Assembly: GCA_030613785.1 (NCBI GenBank)
Contig: JAUWLF010000032.1
Span: 1 to 39,295 of the forward strand
Origin: Chloroflexota bacterium
GTDB lineage: Bacteria; Chloroflexota; Anaerolineae; UBA7937; B3-Chlor
DNA length: 39,295 nucleotides
Reading direction: 5' to 3'
Each line of letters begins with the position of its first letter. Position 1 is the first letter of the stretch. Positions 8,503 through 16,413 of this stretch are shown piece by piece. The notes beneath the pieces are model-generated. The model was given only the letters and a program-made list of their open reading frames with translations. It searched no databases and was not told the DNA's origin. Made by a program: the position numbers and the translations under genes.

Positions 8503-8533
8503 GCCTTCAGGCTGGCTTCGAGACCCCTCGGTG

Positions 8534-8542
8534 TGCTATAAT
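8534..8542 (+). promoter_or_regulatory. Extended -10 element for a leaderless M23 peptidase mRNA
   Basis: TGCTATAAT is a perfect extended -10 element. No good -35 is visible. Only 6 bases separate the hexamer from the GTG at 8549, so transcription should begin on or next to the start codon. Confidence 0.55.
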
Positions 8543-8548
8543 CGCGAT

Positions 8549-9553
8549 GTGATCGGCAGCCACCACCAATCAGGGGGAGCGAGACGTCGCGTGGTGTTTG
8601 CGGCCCTGGCAGGAGTTCTCATCCTGACCTGCCTGGTCGTAACTGGACTCCTGCTCCGGTGGACCCCGGACACGATTGCAGCTCTTCTCCAACCAACTCC
8701 TACCCCTTCCCCGACGTCCACCCCGACGCCCACATCCACTCCGACTCTCACACCGGAACCTACGCCCACACTCACCCCCACGCCAGAGATCCTGGAACCA
8801 GAGGATCACTATTGGCTAGCTCGCCCCTTCGCGCCAGAACACAACAACGAACCGACTCGCTACTACCCGTATGGCTCAACAGCTGGAGGACGCTACCGCA
8901 TTCACCACGGCGCCGACTTCCCCAATCCTTTTGGCACCCCGATCTTGGCTGGAGCCAGCGGGCGGGTTGTGGTGGCCGGTACGGACGACAGAATCGTCTA
9001 CGGAGAGAGGCTCGGCTTCTACGGTCAACTGGTGATCATCCAACTCGAACAGCAATACCGTGGCAAGAAAGTGTACGTGCTATACGGCCATCTGTCGAAG
9101 GTAAAGGTTGATTTTCTGGAAGTGGTTGAGGCAGGTCACGTCATAGGCGAAGTGGGCATGACCGGTGTCGCCATAGGGCCTCACTTGCATCTCGAGGTGC
9201 GAGTGGGTGAGAACAGCTATGCGGATACGCGGAACCCCGAACTCTGGCTGCGTCCTCTGGCCACCAGTAGAGGCACCATAGTAGGACAGCTACTGGATTC
9301 TGACCAGCAATTCATCCCTGACCTCCGCATCACGTTCTACCGCAAGCAAACTGCCGAGCAGCCTTGGGAGGATGTCACTACCTATCCCTCCAGCGAGGTC
9401 AACGCTGACGGCGGGTGGAGAGAGAACTTTGTTCTGGGAGATGTGCCCGTTGGTGACTATGTCGCGAAGACCTACGTCAACGGTCACTTGATAACGGCGG
9501 ACGTCACCGTTTCTGAAGGCAAGTTGAGCTTCGTGACCATCGAAGCCCAATAG
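8549..9553 (+). CDS. Membrane-anchored M23 (LytM-type) peptidase
   Basis: The product has 334 residues from GTG at 8549: an N-terminal membrane anchor (about 13-38), a Pro/Thr linker (about 47-80), an M23 domain (about 95-235) and a C-terminal beta-sandwich-like domain (about 240-334). The zinc ligands of active LytM peptidases are present: HHGADF (HxGxD) and PHLHLEV (HxH). It should cut peptide cross-bridges of peptidoglycan outside the membrane. An in-frame TTG at 8486 would add 21 residues but lies upstream of the TATAAT at 8537, so it cannot be on that transcript. No Shine-Dalgarno precedes GTG 8549, consistent with a leaderless mRNA. Confidence 0.88.
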   Translation: MIGSHHQSGGARRRVVFAALAGVLILTCLVVTGLLLRWTPDTIAALLQPTPTPSPTSTPTPTSTPTLTPEPTPTLTPTPEILEPEDHYWLARPFAPEHNNEPTRYYPYGSTAGGRYRIHHGADFPNPFGTPILAGASGRVVVAGTDDRIVYGERLGFYGQLVIIQLEQQYRGKKVYVLYGHLSKVKVDFLEVVEAGHVIGEVGMTGVAIGPHLHLEVRVGENSYADTRNPELWLRPLATSRGTIVGQLLDSDQQFIPDLRITFYRKQTAEQPWEDVTTYPSSEVNADGGWRENFVLGDVPVGDYVAKTYVNGHLITADVTVSEGKLSFVTIEAQ

Positions 9554-9555
9554 TA

Positions 9556-9567
9556 GGATCATGATCC
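9556..9567. repeat. 12-base perfect palindrome between M23 and CHAT genes
   Basis: GGATCATGATCC lies 2 bases after the stop codon of the M23 gene and 79 bases before the CHAT gene. It has no T-run, so it is not an intrinsic terminator; it could be a binding site for a dimeric regulator or mere chance. Confidence 0.3.
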
Positions 9568-9646
9568 GAAACTGCAATCCATGGCAATCGCGTCGGCAGG
9601 CTCCCAGCGAGAAGGGCCAAGTGTTCGCGAGATAGAGGAATGAAAG

Positions 9647-12607
9647 ATGAAGTGCCCAAGCTGCCGCGCTGAAAGTCCACCCGGTACCAAGTTCTGTTCG
9701 AAATGTGGCGCCGCCCTGAGCCAGAAGTTCCAGGCATGCCCCACTTGTGGTGCCAAAAACCTCACTGACCGCAAGTTCTGTCGTACGTGTGGAACCGCTC
9801 TCGTGGGCGCGGCTGACGAGTCGTCGGGGAAAGCCCTGGAGATGCCGTCTGGCCCTGATGCGAAGCCAAATCACATTCAGTGTTCACGGTGTGGCACCGA
9901 CAACAAGCCTAGTAAGAGGTTCTGTCGCCTATGTGGGGCCAGATTGATAGAACCAGCCAAACGGATACAGGTGGCAATAGCCGAGCTGAGATCAATCCAG
10001 GAAAGCCTCTCCAAACTGCCACAGATCCTGGTAGCTCAGCACCTTGACACGATCAGCGAGCTGGACGAGCAACTGAGCGAAGCGCAGGAGGCCTACGACA
10101 ATGGTGACCGCGCCACAGGTGATGAGCTACTGACCACAATCGAGCGAAGAACGAGCCAGTTGGCGACGGACGTTATCGGGCTGCGAGACATAGCGGCACT
10201 TGCGCAAGAAGCAGAGCGCGCCCAGGAGAAGATGGCCAGCACGGTGGAAGAAGCCAGAGCGTCATTACCGCTCCTGACACTCGTGAAGACATCATCGCTG
10301 GAGAAAGCAATTCAGCGTCTGGAGACGCGACTGGCCTCTGGCAACAAGGCGCTTGAGTTGAGCCAGTTCAAGAGAGCTCGGACGCTCTTGAGCAGCACCG
10401 GTGCGGAGAAAGATATCAAGGCACTCAGCAATCGGCTGAGAGCAGCACAAAGCAAGCAGCGAGAATTGGAGAGTCTGAGAGAGCAGGTAGAAGAGCAGCT
10501 GGTCGACCTGGGGGCGCGAGCCGACACCATGCGGGAGGACTTCATCGCCCTGGCTCTGGAATCTCCCGAGGCCGAGCGCAAGCTGAGCCTCATACTTGGC
10601 AAACTGACGCAAGGCCAGGAGATGAGAGAAAAGGGAAACCTGCTGCGGGCTCGAAAACTCGTTCGCTCGATAGAGACCGACCTCGATGCTTTGGAGAGAT
10701 ATCGACTAGCCAAGGTGAAGGAGCGAAAAGACAAGGAGGCATTGCACGTCGGCCTCGCTCAGCAAAGCGCCGCTTTGCGTGAGAAGATGAGGGTCCTGCG
10801 AGAGGATCTTGAGAGCCTCGATCACGTGGATGCCACCAGGCAACTGGGGACTCTCGCGCAGTCAGAGAAGAGAGTCAGAGTTGCAGACGCAGCCGACCAC
10901 GCCAAAGCCGAGAAGGAACTCGAAAACATAGGTCGCGCATTGCATGGACTGCGACAGCAGCTTCCCACACTGCACCAGATGCAGACACAGATCGCCGACC
11001 TGCTGAGTCGTGTCGCGGTTCTGCGCGAAGGCTACGAAGCCCTGCAGCAAAAACTGATGGAACTGAAAAGGCCAGATCTCGCTCCACAGCTCCAGCTCGT
11101 AGAGAGGAATCTGGCTCTATTGACCAAGGCATCAGAGGGCAAGAAACTCGAGAGCACACAACCGCTAGACAGGTTGCTGAGCCAGATGGAGGATCCTGCG
11201 CGGCTCGAAGAAGAGATCACAGATCAAGTTACAGTTGAAGAACACCTGGCACAACTACTGGCCGATGTGCAGGGCAAAGTGGGCGCCCTGATGCAAGACC
11301 TGAGGGAAGCCAAGCGCGAGGGTGCGGCTCTGCGGCGAGTGGATGAAGAGCTGCATCAGACGCGAGCCATATTGAGCCATGCTGAGCAACTGCAACTTCA
11401 AGGCAGAAGCACCGAAGCAGCGGAGGCGATGGAGACCATTAGGATGTATGACCTCGATGCCCTGAAGAAGGATATCGAAGATGAGTTGTCGAGAGTCAAA
11501 CTCCTTCAGATGAAGACCACCCTCTCGCTGACCAAGATGCCTGACGCCGAAGGCGTGACCCCCTACAATGTGATACTGAGCATCTCTGGCGGCGGGTGGC
11601 AAGATACTTCATCCATACAAGGCAATATCAAGGTCTCTTACTACGATCGTGTGGACATGAGAAAGGCGATAGATGACCTGACAACCGTGATTAACGTCCT
11701 GTTCGGCGCCCAAGCTACACTGCGGGGCAGAATGCCCGAGGTGCCGGAGGATCAGGCCTTGGGTTCCCTCTCAGAACTGGGTGACCTGATGTACCGCCTT
11801 TTTCTGCCTACGGCCATCCAGAAATACCTTATAGAAACTGAGAGCCCCATCCTCATAACATCCAACGACCTCGAGTTGCCCTGGGAATTGATGTGCCCAG
11901 AGAACGAGTTCCTTTGCCTGCGTACCGCCATGGGGCGCATGCCTATGATGCGGGATTTCCCGCGGCGGAACGAGTACATCCGCGAGGACAAGCTACGGTT
12001 TCTCTTGATCGCCAACCCCACAGGCGACCTACCTGCAACGGAGAAGGAAATACAATGGATCGGCGATCGGCTTCGCGATGAACCCGTAACCGTCGAGATT
12101 TGGCGCCGCGATGAAGTGACGGGCCTCAAACTCCACCGAGCCCTGGCCTCGGGCCGCTACGACGTCATTCACTACTCGGGTCATGCGCATTTCAACCTGA
12201 AGAAACCCGACGAGAGCGGCCTCCTCTTGGCTGGTCAGAATGTCTTGATCGCTCAAACTATCCAAAGGACACTGCGAGGACGGCCCCTCATTTTCCTGAA
12301 CGCCTGTGAATCAGGGAGGGAGGTGATGGTTGATGGAGAGGTGAGCTATACAGCTTCTGAGTCCGAGGGTCTGGCATCCTCATTCATTCTCGGCGGAGCA
12401 TTGGGGATCATAGGCACCCTCTGGCCCATCTTCGACGAGGGAGCCGCCGAGTTCGCCTCCACCTTCTATGAGGGCCTCTTGGCGGGGCAGAGCCTGGGCG
12501 AGGCCGTGCGACTGGCGAGACTCCGAGTCAGGGAGAGCCGCCCTCACGACGTCACCTGGGCCTCCTTCGTCCTTTATGGCGATCCCACACTGAGCATCCT
12601 GGAATAG
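9647..12607 (+). CDS. Triple zinc-ribbon, coiled-coil, CHAT-domain caspase-like protease
   Basis: The product has 986 residues. Three zinc ribbons open it (Cys3/6/17/20, Cys31/34/45/48, Cys79/82/93/96), each CxxC-x10-CxxC. A very long charged, Leu-heptad region at about 105-640 is predicted coiled coil. A beta-rich segment leads into a CHAT domain at about 720-986, with 'LELPWELM', the catalytic His846 in HYSGHAHF and Cys887 in FLNACESG 41 residues later. CHAT proteins are clan CD cysteine proteases related to caspases and separase, often effectors awaiting a signal. Nothing shows the target. The ribbons and rod could sense a ligand or oligomerise. ATG 9647 has GAGGA 7 bases upstream. It lies between a cell-wall peptidase and dnaX, with no obvious substrate gene adjacent. 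Confidence 0.9.
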   Translation: MKCPSCRAESPPGTKFCSKCGAALSQKFQACPTCGAKNLTDRKFCRTCGTALVGAADESSGKALEMPSGPDAKPNHIQCSRCGTDNKPSKRFCRLCGARLIEPAKRIQVAIAELRSIQESLSKLPQILVAQHLDTISELDEQLSEAQEAYDNGDRATGDELLTTIERRTSQLATDVIGLRDIAALAQEAERAQEKMASTVEEARASLPLLTLVKTSSLEKAIQRLETRLASGNKALELSQFKRARTLLSSTGAEKDIKALSNRLRAAQSKQRELESLREQVEEQLVDLGARADTMREDFIALALESPEAERKLSLILGKLTQGQEMREKGNLLRARKLVRSIETDLDALERYRLAKVKERKDKEALHVGLAQQSAALREKMRVLREDLESLDHVDATRQLGTLAQSEKRVRVADAADHAKAEKELENIGRALHGLRQQLPTLHQMQTQIADLLSRVAVLREGYEALQQKLMELKRPDLAPQLQLVERNLALLTKASEGKKLESTQPLDRLLSQMEDPARLEEEITDQVTVEEHLAQLLADVQGKVGALMQDLREAKREGAALRRVDEELHQTRAILSHAEQLQLQGRSTEAAEAMETIRMYDLDALKKDIEDELSRVKLLQMKTTLSLTKMPDAEGVTPYNVILSISGGGWQDTSSIQGNIKVSYYDRVDMRKAIDDLTTVINVLFGAQATLRGRMPEVPEDQALGSLSELGDLMYRLFLPTAIQKYLIETESPILITSNDLELPWELMCPENEFLCLRTAMGRMPMMRDFPRRNEYIREDKLRFLLIANPTGDLPATEKEIQWIGDRLRDEPVTVEIWRRDEVTGLKLHRALASGRYDVIHYSGHAHFNLKKPDESGLLLAGQNVLIAQTIQRTLRGRPLIFLNACESGREVMVDGEVSYTASESEGLASSFILGGALGIIGTLWPIFDEGAAEFASTFYEGLLAGQSLGEAVRLARLRVRESRPHDVTWASFVLYGDPTLSILE

Positions 12608-12698
12608 GCGACCAGCGGACGTGCTCCTGCCGCGATCCGGCGCCAGCCTGCTCATCGGATCCAACTGAGGCATCCCCCGTGGTTCTTGGGCTTCATCC

Positions 12699-12727
12699 TT
12701 GCACATGTTTCCCACTGGTGATAAACT
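12699..12727 (+). promoter_or_regulatory. Promoter of the dnaX operon
   Basis: TTGCAC (12699-12704) and TAAACT (12722-12727) are 17 bases apart, with an extended TGA before the -10. The leader to GTG 12817 would be about 83 bases and contains a possible long-range GCCTC/GAGGC stem. Confidence 0.4.
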
Positions 12728-12816
12728 AAGCGCGAGCCTCAGAGACGACCTCGTGCCGTGGAGGCAGAAGCCGGGACTACGTTTTCAACCCCAAAGAGAG
12801 CCGTAGGAGAACAGGT

Positions 12817-14541
12817 GTGTCCCAAGCCTTCTATCGCAAATGGCGCCCACGAACCTTCGACGAGGTCGTGGGACAGAACCACGTTACTCAGACCCTCCGT
12901 AATGCCTTGAAGAGCGGGCGCATAGTGCATGCCTACCTGCTCAGCGGTCCCAGGGGAACAGGTAAGACATCGACTGCCCGCATCCTGGCCAAAGCAGTGA
13001 ATTGCCTGGCTGAGGCCGAAGACAAGCCGTGCAGCGCGTGCGCGATGTGCCACGCCATTGACGAAGGCAGGGCCATAGATCTGATTGAGATCGATGCCGC
13101 CTCGCACACTAGTGTCGAGGACATCAGGGCTCTCCGAGACAAGATAGGCTTCGCTCCCAGCGAAGCAAGATACAAGTTCTACATCATCGATGAAGTGCAC
13201 ATGCTCTCGAAGTCAGCGTTCAACGCCTTGCTGAAGACGCTGGAGGAACCTCCGCCACATGCCATTCTCGTCCTCGCCACTACCGAACCGCACAAGATAC
13301 CACCGACCGTCCTCTCGCGGTGCCAGCGGTTCGACTTCCGCCCCATACCCTTGAAAGACATGCTGACGCGACTGCAAGGGATCGCTGCTCAGGAAGGACT
13401 GGAGGTGCATGCGGGCGCCCTGGATCTCATCGCCAGACAATCCACGGGAAGCATGCGCGATGCTGAAAGCCTTCTAGATCAACTGTCCTCGTTCGGAGGG
13501 CAGGAGATCACGTTGGAGCAAGTCCAGACCATGCTGGGCACTGTCTCATCGCAAGCCGTCAAGGATCTAGTGGACGATCTGGCGGCCTGTGATGTCGCCT
13601 CGGGTCTAGGGCGGTTGGGGCGAACCATCGCCGACGGTGCTGATCCCCAGCAACTCAATAAGGAACTGCTGGAGTACCTGCGAAGCTTGCTACTGATCAA
13701 GACGACCAGTCTAGGCCCCTCCTACATCACTCCTGAGCAACTGGCCGAGATGGTCGAGCAAGCCAAGAAGTTCGATCTTGATCGCTTGGTGACTGCGATC
13801 AAGCTATTCAGCCAGGCTGCCTCGGATCTAAAGTCTACAACCCAGCCGCAGCTACCCATGGAACTGGCCTTCGTGGAAGCCACGCTTCCACGTGAATCGG
13901 ACACAGCATCGCAGCACAGAGCCATTTCGGCGACTGAGAGCAAGCCTTCGACTTCACCGAGTGAGGAGACAACGGTTACTATTGGTGAACCCGCCGGGGC
14001 TTCCAGCGTGGCCCCGTCATCGGCTGACGATACACCGCGGCCCAAAGTGATGCAGGAAAGCCCAGCCTCCCTCGGCACGGAAGGTAACGATCCGCCTTTG
14101 ACTAGACTACAGGACAATTGGACCGACATCCTGGCCTCGATAAAGCGCCGTAACATGCATGTCGAAGCCATCATCAGGGACTGCCCGCCCACCACGATGG
14201 ACGGCGAAGTGATTAGCCTCACCGCGGCTTCTCCCTTCCACAAGGAGAAACTTGAGGACGACAAAGCCAAGCGACTTGTGGAAGACGTGATCAGCGAGAC
14301 CATGGGACACCTCTGTCGCATCAAGTGCATTCTGCCCCGGGAAGGCAGGAAGCGAAGAGCGCCCTCGCAGAATGACGATCTCCAGGCAATTGCGGACGAC
14401 TACATGATTAAGGCAGGTCTGGAGTTAGGAGGTAAGATCGGTGATGTCCAATTAGCCGGTCCCTCCCCTCACGAGCAGCCAGCACGCAGCTTCCACACTG
14501 ATCATAGAGCAGTGCCAGCAGATGGTCACGACAAGGAGTAG
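12817..14541 (+). CDS. dnaX: DNA polymerase III subunit gamma/tau
   Basis: This 574-residue clamp-loader ATPase opens with 'SQAFYRKWRPRTFDEVVGQ', the family signature. Walker A is GPRGTGKTSTAR, followed by a four-cysteine zinc module (CxxC-type, around residues 64-76), Walker B with 'IIDEVHML' and the sensor/SRC-like 'LSRCQRFDFR'. The C-terminal third is a Ser/Thr/Pro-rich linker (about 365-425) and a small domain that in tau contacts the polymerase. GTG at 12817 has AGGAGA upstream. It heads the operon dnaX-ybaB-recR-rodZ-like-rimO; the first three genes are a widely conserved order. Confidence 0.97.
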   Translation: MSQAFYRKWRPRTFDEVVGQNHVTQTLRNALKSGRIVHAYLLSGPRGTGKTSTARILAKAVNCLAEAEDKPCSACAMCHAIDEGRAIDLIEIDAASHTSVEDIRALRDKIGFAPSEARYKFYIIDEVHMLSKSAFNALLKTLEEPPPHAILVLATTEPHKIPPTVLSRCQRFDFRPIPLKDMLTRLQGIAAQEGLEVHAGALDLIARQSTGSMRDAESLLDQLSSFGGQEITLEQVQTMLGTVSSQAVKDLVDDLAACDVASGLGRLGRTIADGADPQQLNKELLEYLRSLLLIKTTSLGPSYITPEQLAEMVEQAKKFDLDRLVTAIKLFSQAASDLKSTTQPQLPMELAFVEATLPRESDTASQHRAISATESKPSTSPSEETTVTIGEPAGASSVAPSSADDTPRPKVMQESPASLGTEGNDPPLTRLQDNWTDILASIKRRNMHVEAIIRDCPPTTMDGEVISLTAASPFHKEKLEDDKAKRLVEDVISETMGHLCRIKCILPREGRKRRAPSQNDDLQAIADDYMIKAGLELGGKIGDVQLAGPSPHEQPARSFHTDHRAVPADGHDKE

Positions 14542-14545
14542 GGGA

Positions 14546-14884
14546 ATGGCGAAAAGAAAGAAGACCCACTTCAAGTCCCAGCGCGGACCTGCCCTCCAGC
14601 AAATACAGGAATTGCAGGCCAAGATGCTCGAGGCCCAGGAGGCGCTGGGTGAGCAAACAGTCACGGCATCCGTCGGCGGTGGTGTCGTGACGGTGGAGAT
14701 GACCGGGCATCACGAGTTGCGTGCCATCGAGATCTCCCCCGAGGTCATTGACTCCGAAGATGTGGAGATGCTGCAAGACCTGATCATAGCCGCCGTCAAC
14801 GAGGCCTCAGAAAAGGCCGGAGACCTCGCAACGCAGAGCTTGGCCGGCCTTACAGGTGGGTTGGGAATACCGGGACTGACGTAG
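14546..14884 (+). CDS. ybaB: YbaB/EbfC family nucleoid-associated protein
   Basis: The product has 112 residues. The core (about 18-102) matches YbaB/EbfC: 'LQQIQELQAKMLEAQEAL' followed by 'VTASVGGGVVTVEMTG' and 'EISPEVIDSEDVEMLQDLI'. These proteins form dimers that bind DNA and are encoded between dnaX and recR in many bacteria, as here. The start is ATG 14546, with AAGGAG 7 bases upstream and overlapping the end of dnaX; an in-frame ATG at 14522 lies inside dnaX and lacks a site. The Lys/Arg-rich first 14 residues are an addition to the usual family N-terminus. Confidence 0.94.
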   Translation: MAKRKKTHFKSQRGPALQQIQELQAKMLEAQEALGEQTVTASVGGGVVTVEMTGHHELRAIEISPEVIDSEDVEMLQDLIIAAVNEASEKAGDLATQSLAGLTGGLGIPGLT

Positions 14885-14885
14885 G

Positions 14886-15485
14886 ATGCAAACAGTCCCC
14901 AGACCCGTCGAGCGCCTTATCGAAGAGCTAAACCGACTACCGGGTATCGGGCCCAAGACGGCTTCGCGTTTGACCTTCTACCTCTTGCGCTCCCCACGCG
15001 ACCAAGTCCAGGCGCTAGCGGAAGCGGTGGGAGAGCTTCAAGAGAAGATCGTGACCTGCTCGGAGTGTTTCAACATCGCGGAAGCGAGCCCTTGTGCCAT
15101 CTGCGGTGATGCTCATCGAGACCGATCCCTGATCTGCGTCGTTGAAGAACCGCTGGACGTCCTCGCCATCGAACGGACGAGGGAGTATCACGGCCTCTAT
15201 CACGTCCTGCATGGCGCCATCTCCCCTATGGAGGGCGTGGGACCAGAGGATCTCAGAATAGCAGAACTCGTACAGCGCTTGCGACACCATCCGGTAGAGG
15301 AAGTGATTCTGGCCACAAATCCCAACCTGGAGGGTGAGTCCACAGCCATGTTCATCTTCCGCCAGTTGGCTCCGCTGGGCGCACGAGTGAGCCGTCTCGC
15401 CCACGGCCTGCCCATGGGAGGAGACGTGGAATACGCGGATGAGGTGACCTTGACCCGGGCGCTGGAAGGCAGAACAAAGATGTGA
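14886..15485 (+). CDS. recR: Recombination mediator RecR
   Basis: The 199-residue product has the RecR layout: helix-hairpin-helix 'LPGIGPKTASRLTFYLL' near the N-terminus, the four-cysteine zinc finger (CSECFNI...CAIC, about residues 57-72), a Toprim domain with 'CVVEEPLDVLAIE' and the Walker-B-like C-terminus 'LPMGGDVEYADEVTL'. With RecF and RecO it loads RecA at gaps. It starts 1 base after ybaB stops, and its own stop overlaps the in-frame GTG of the next gene. Confidence 0.97.
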   Translation: MQTVPRPVERLIEELNRLPGIGPKTASRLTFYLLRSPRDQVQALAEAVGELQEKIVTCSECFNIAEASPCAICGDAHRDRSLICVVEEPLDVLAIERTREYHGLYHVLHGAISPMEGVGPEDLRIAELVQRLRHHPVEEVILATNPNLEGESTAMFIFRQLAPLGARVSRLAHGLPMGGDVEYADEVTLTRALEGRTKM

Positions 15486-15553
15486 CGGCTGTTTGGGTCA
15501 TAGAAAAGCAATCAGCAACCGAGAGTCTTCGGAGAGCAAAGAGGGAGGATCGT

Positions 15554-16405
15554 TTGGGAGAACTAGGCCAACTATTGCGTGAGGCCCGTGAGAAGAAGGG
15601 GCTATCCGTTACAGAGGTAGAAGAAGCGACCAAGATACGAGGGGCGCTGATAGAGGCTTTGGAGCAAGACAGTTACGAAGCGCTGCCGGCTGGCATATTC
15701 CGCAAAGGCCTCCTGCGCAACTACGCACAGTACCTGGGTTTGGACCTCAAGGAAGTGATGACCCTATACGGCGATGAGGAAGAGGATGAGAGCCAAGCAA
15801 GCGTGGTGGCCGGCGGGTTCCAGCCTACCAGAGGTATGACCATATCATCTTGGCTGTTCATAGATGTCTTCCTGGGCATTCTCATCGTCGCCTCCATCGT
15901 GGTCGTGGGCACATTGGCCTACAATCGGTGGTTCCCGACGTTTCCTCTAACCTCAGCAACGCCTACCCGACACGCGAGCCTCACCTCCCCTGTTCTCCAG
16001 TTGACACCCACCAACACTCCCTCTCCAACCCTCACGCCGACTGAAATACCGTCCGGGCGCCTTCAGGTGGATGTGGAGATCATTGCTCGAACCTGGTTGG
16101 AAGTTGTGGTGGACGGTGAGCAAGCTTTTCGAGGACTGATCGAGGCAGGCACAAACTGGTCCTGGTTCGCTCAGGACAGCATAGCCATGCACATAGGCAA
16201 CGCAGGAGGTGTGCTAGTGACCCTGAACGGGCAGCAGATGGGTACCCTCGGCGAGCAAGACGAAGTCGTAGACATAGTGTGGACGTGGGAAAGCCTAAAC
16301 GCTACTCCAGAACCCGCCCCCAGTGGCACACCTGCGCCAGCCCCTCCATCGGTAACGCCCGTCATCACGGCGACCATGGTGCTTACCCCTAGCCCAGGCT
16401 CCTGA
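15554..16405 (+). CDS. RodZ-like HTH membrane protein
   Basis: The domains in order are an HTH_25 helix-turn-helix ('LGQLLREAREKKGLSVTEVEEATKI', then 'FRKGLLRNYAQYLGLD'), a membrane helix at about residues 100-122, a Pro/Thr linker and a C-terminal DUF4115-like beta domain ('RTWLEVVVDGEQAFRGLIEAG'). This is the layout of RodZ, which links MreB to the cell wall machinery. Two starts are possible: GTG 15482 overlaps the recR stop (GTGA) with a poor ribosome site; TTG 15554 has GGGAGG about 7 bases upstream and gives the usual family N-terminus, so I prefer it. The Pro/Thr-rich tail at the C-terminus is long. Confidence 0.88.
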   Translation: MGELGQLLREAREKKGLSVTEVEEATKIRGALIEALEQDSYEALPAGIFRKGLLRNYAQYLGLDLKEVMTLYGDEEEDESQASVVAGGFQPTRGMTISSWLFIDVFLGILIVASIVVVGTLAYNRWFPTFPLTSATPTRHASLTSPVLQLTPTNTPSPTLTPTEIPSGRLQVDVEIIARTWLEVVVDGEQAFRGLIEAGTNWSWFAQDSIAMHIGNAGGVLVTLNGQQMGTLGEQDEVVDIVWTWESLNATPEPAPSGTPAPAPPSVTPVITATMVLTPSPGS

Positions 16406-16413
16406 GGGCGCTG

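Noticed and set aside
12634..12661. GATCCG/CGGATC inverted repeat after the CHAT gene as a terminator
   Set aside because: The loop is 16 bases, the stem only 6, and no T-run follows; too weak to call.
12608..12816. Possible signal recognition particle RNA upstream of dnaX, a common location
   Set aside because: The conserved GGAAGCAGCC-type core is absent; only a promoter and leader are seen.
13722..14330. 202-codon minus-strand frame in dnaX
   Set aside because: Ser-rich antisense of the dnaX linker and tail; no start signal.
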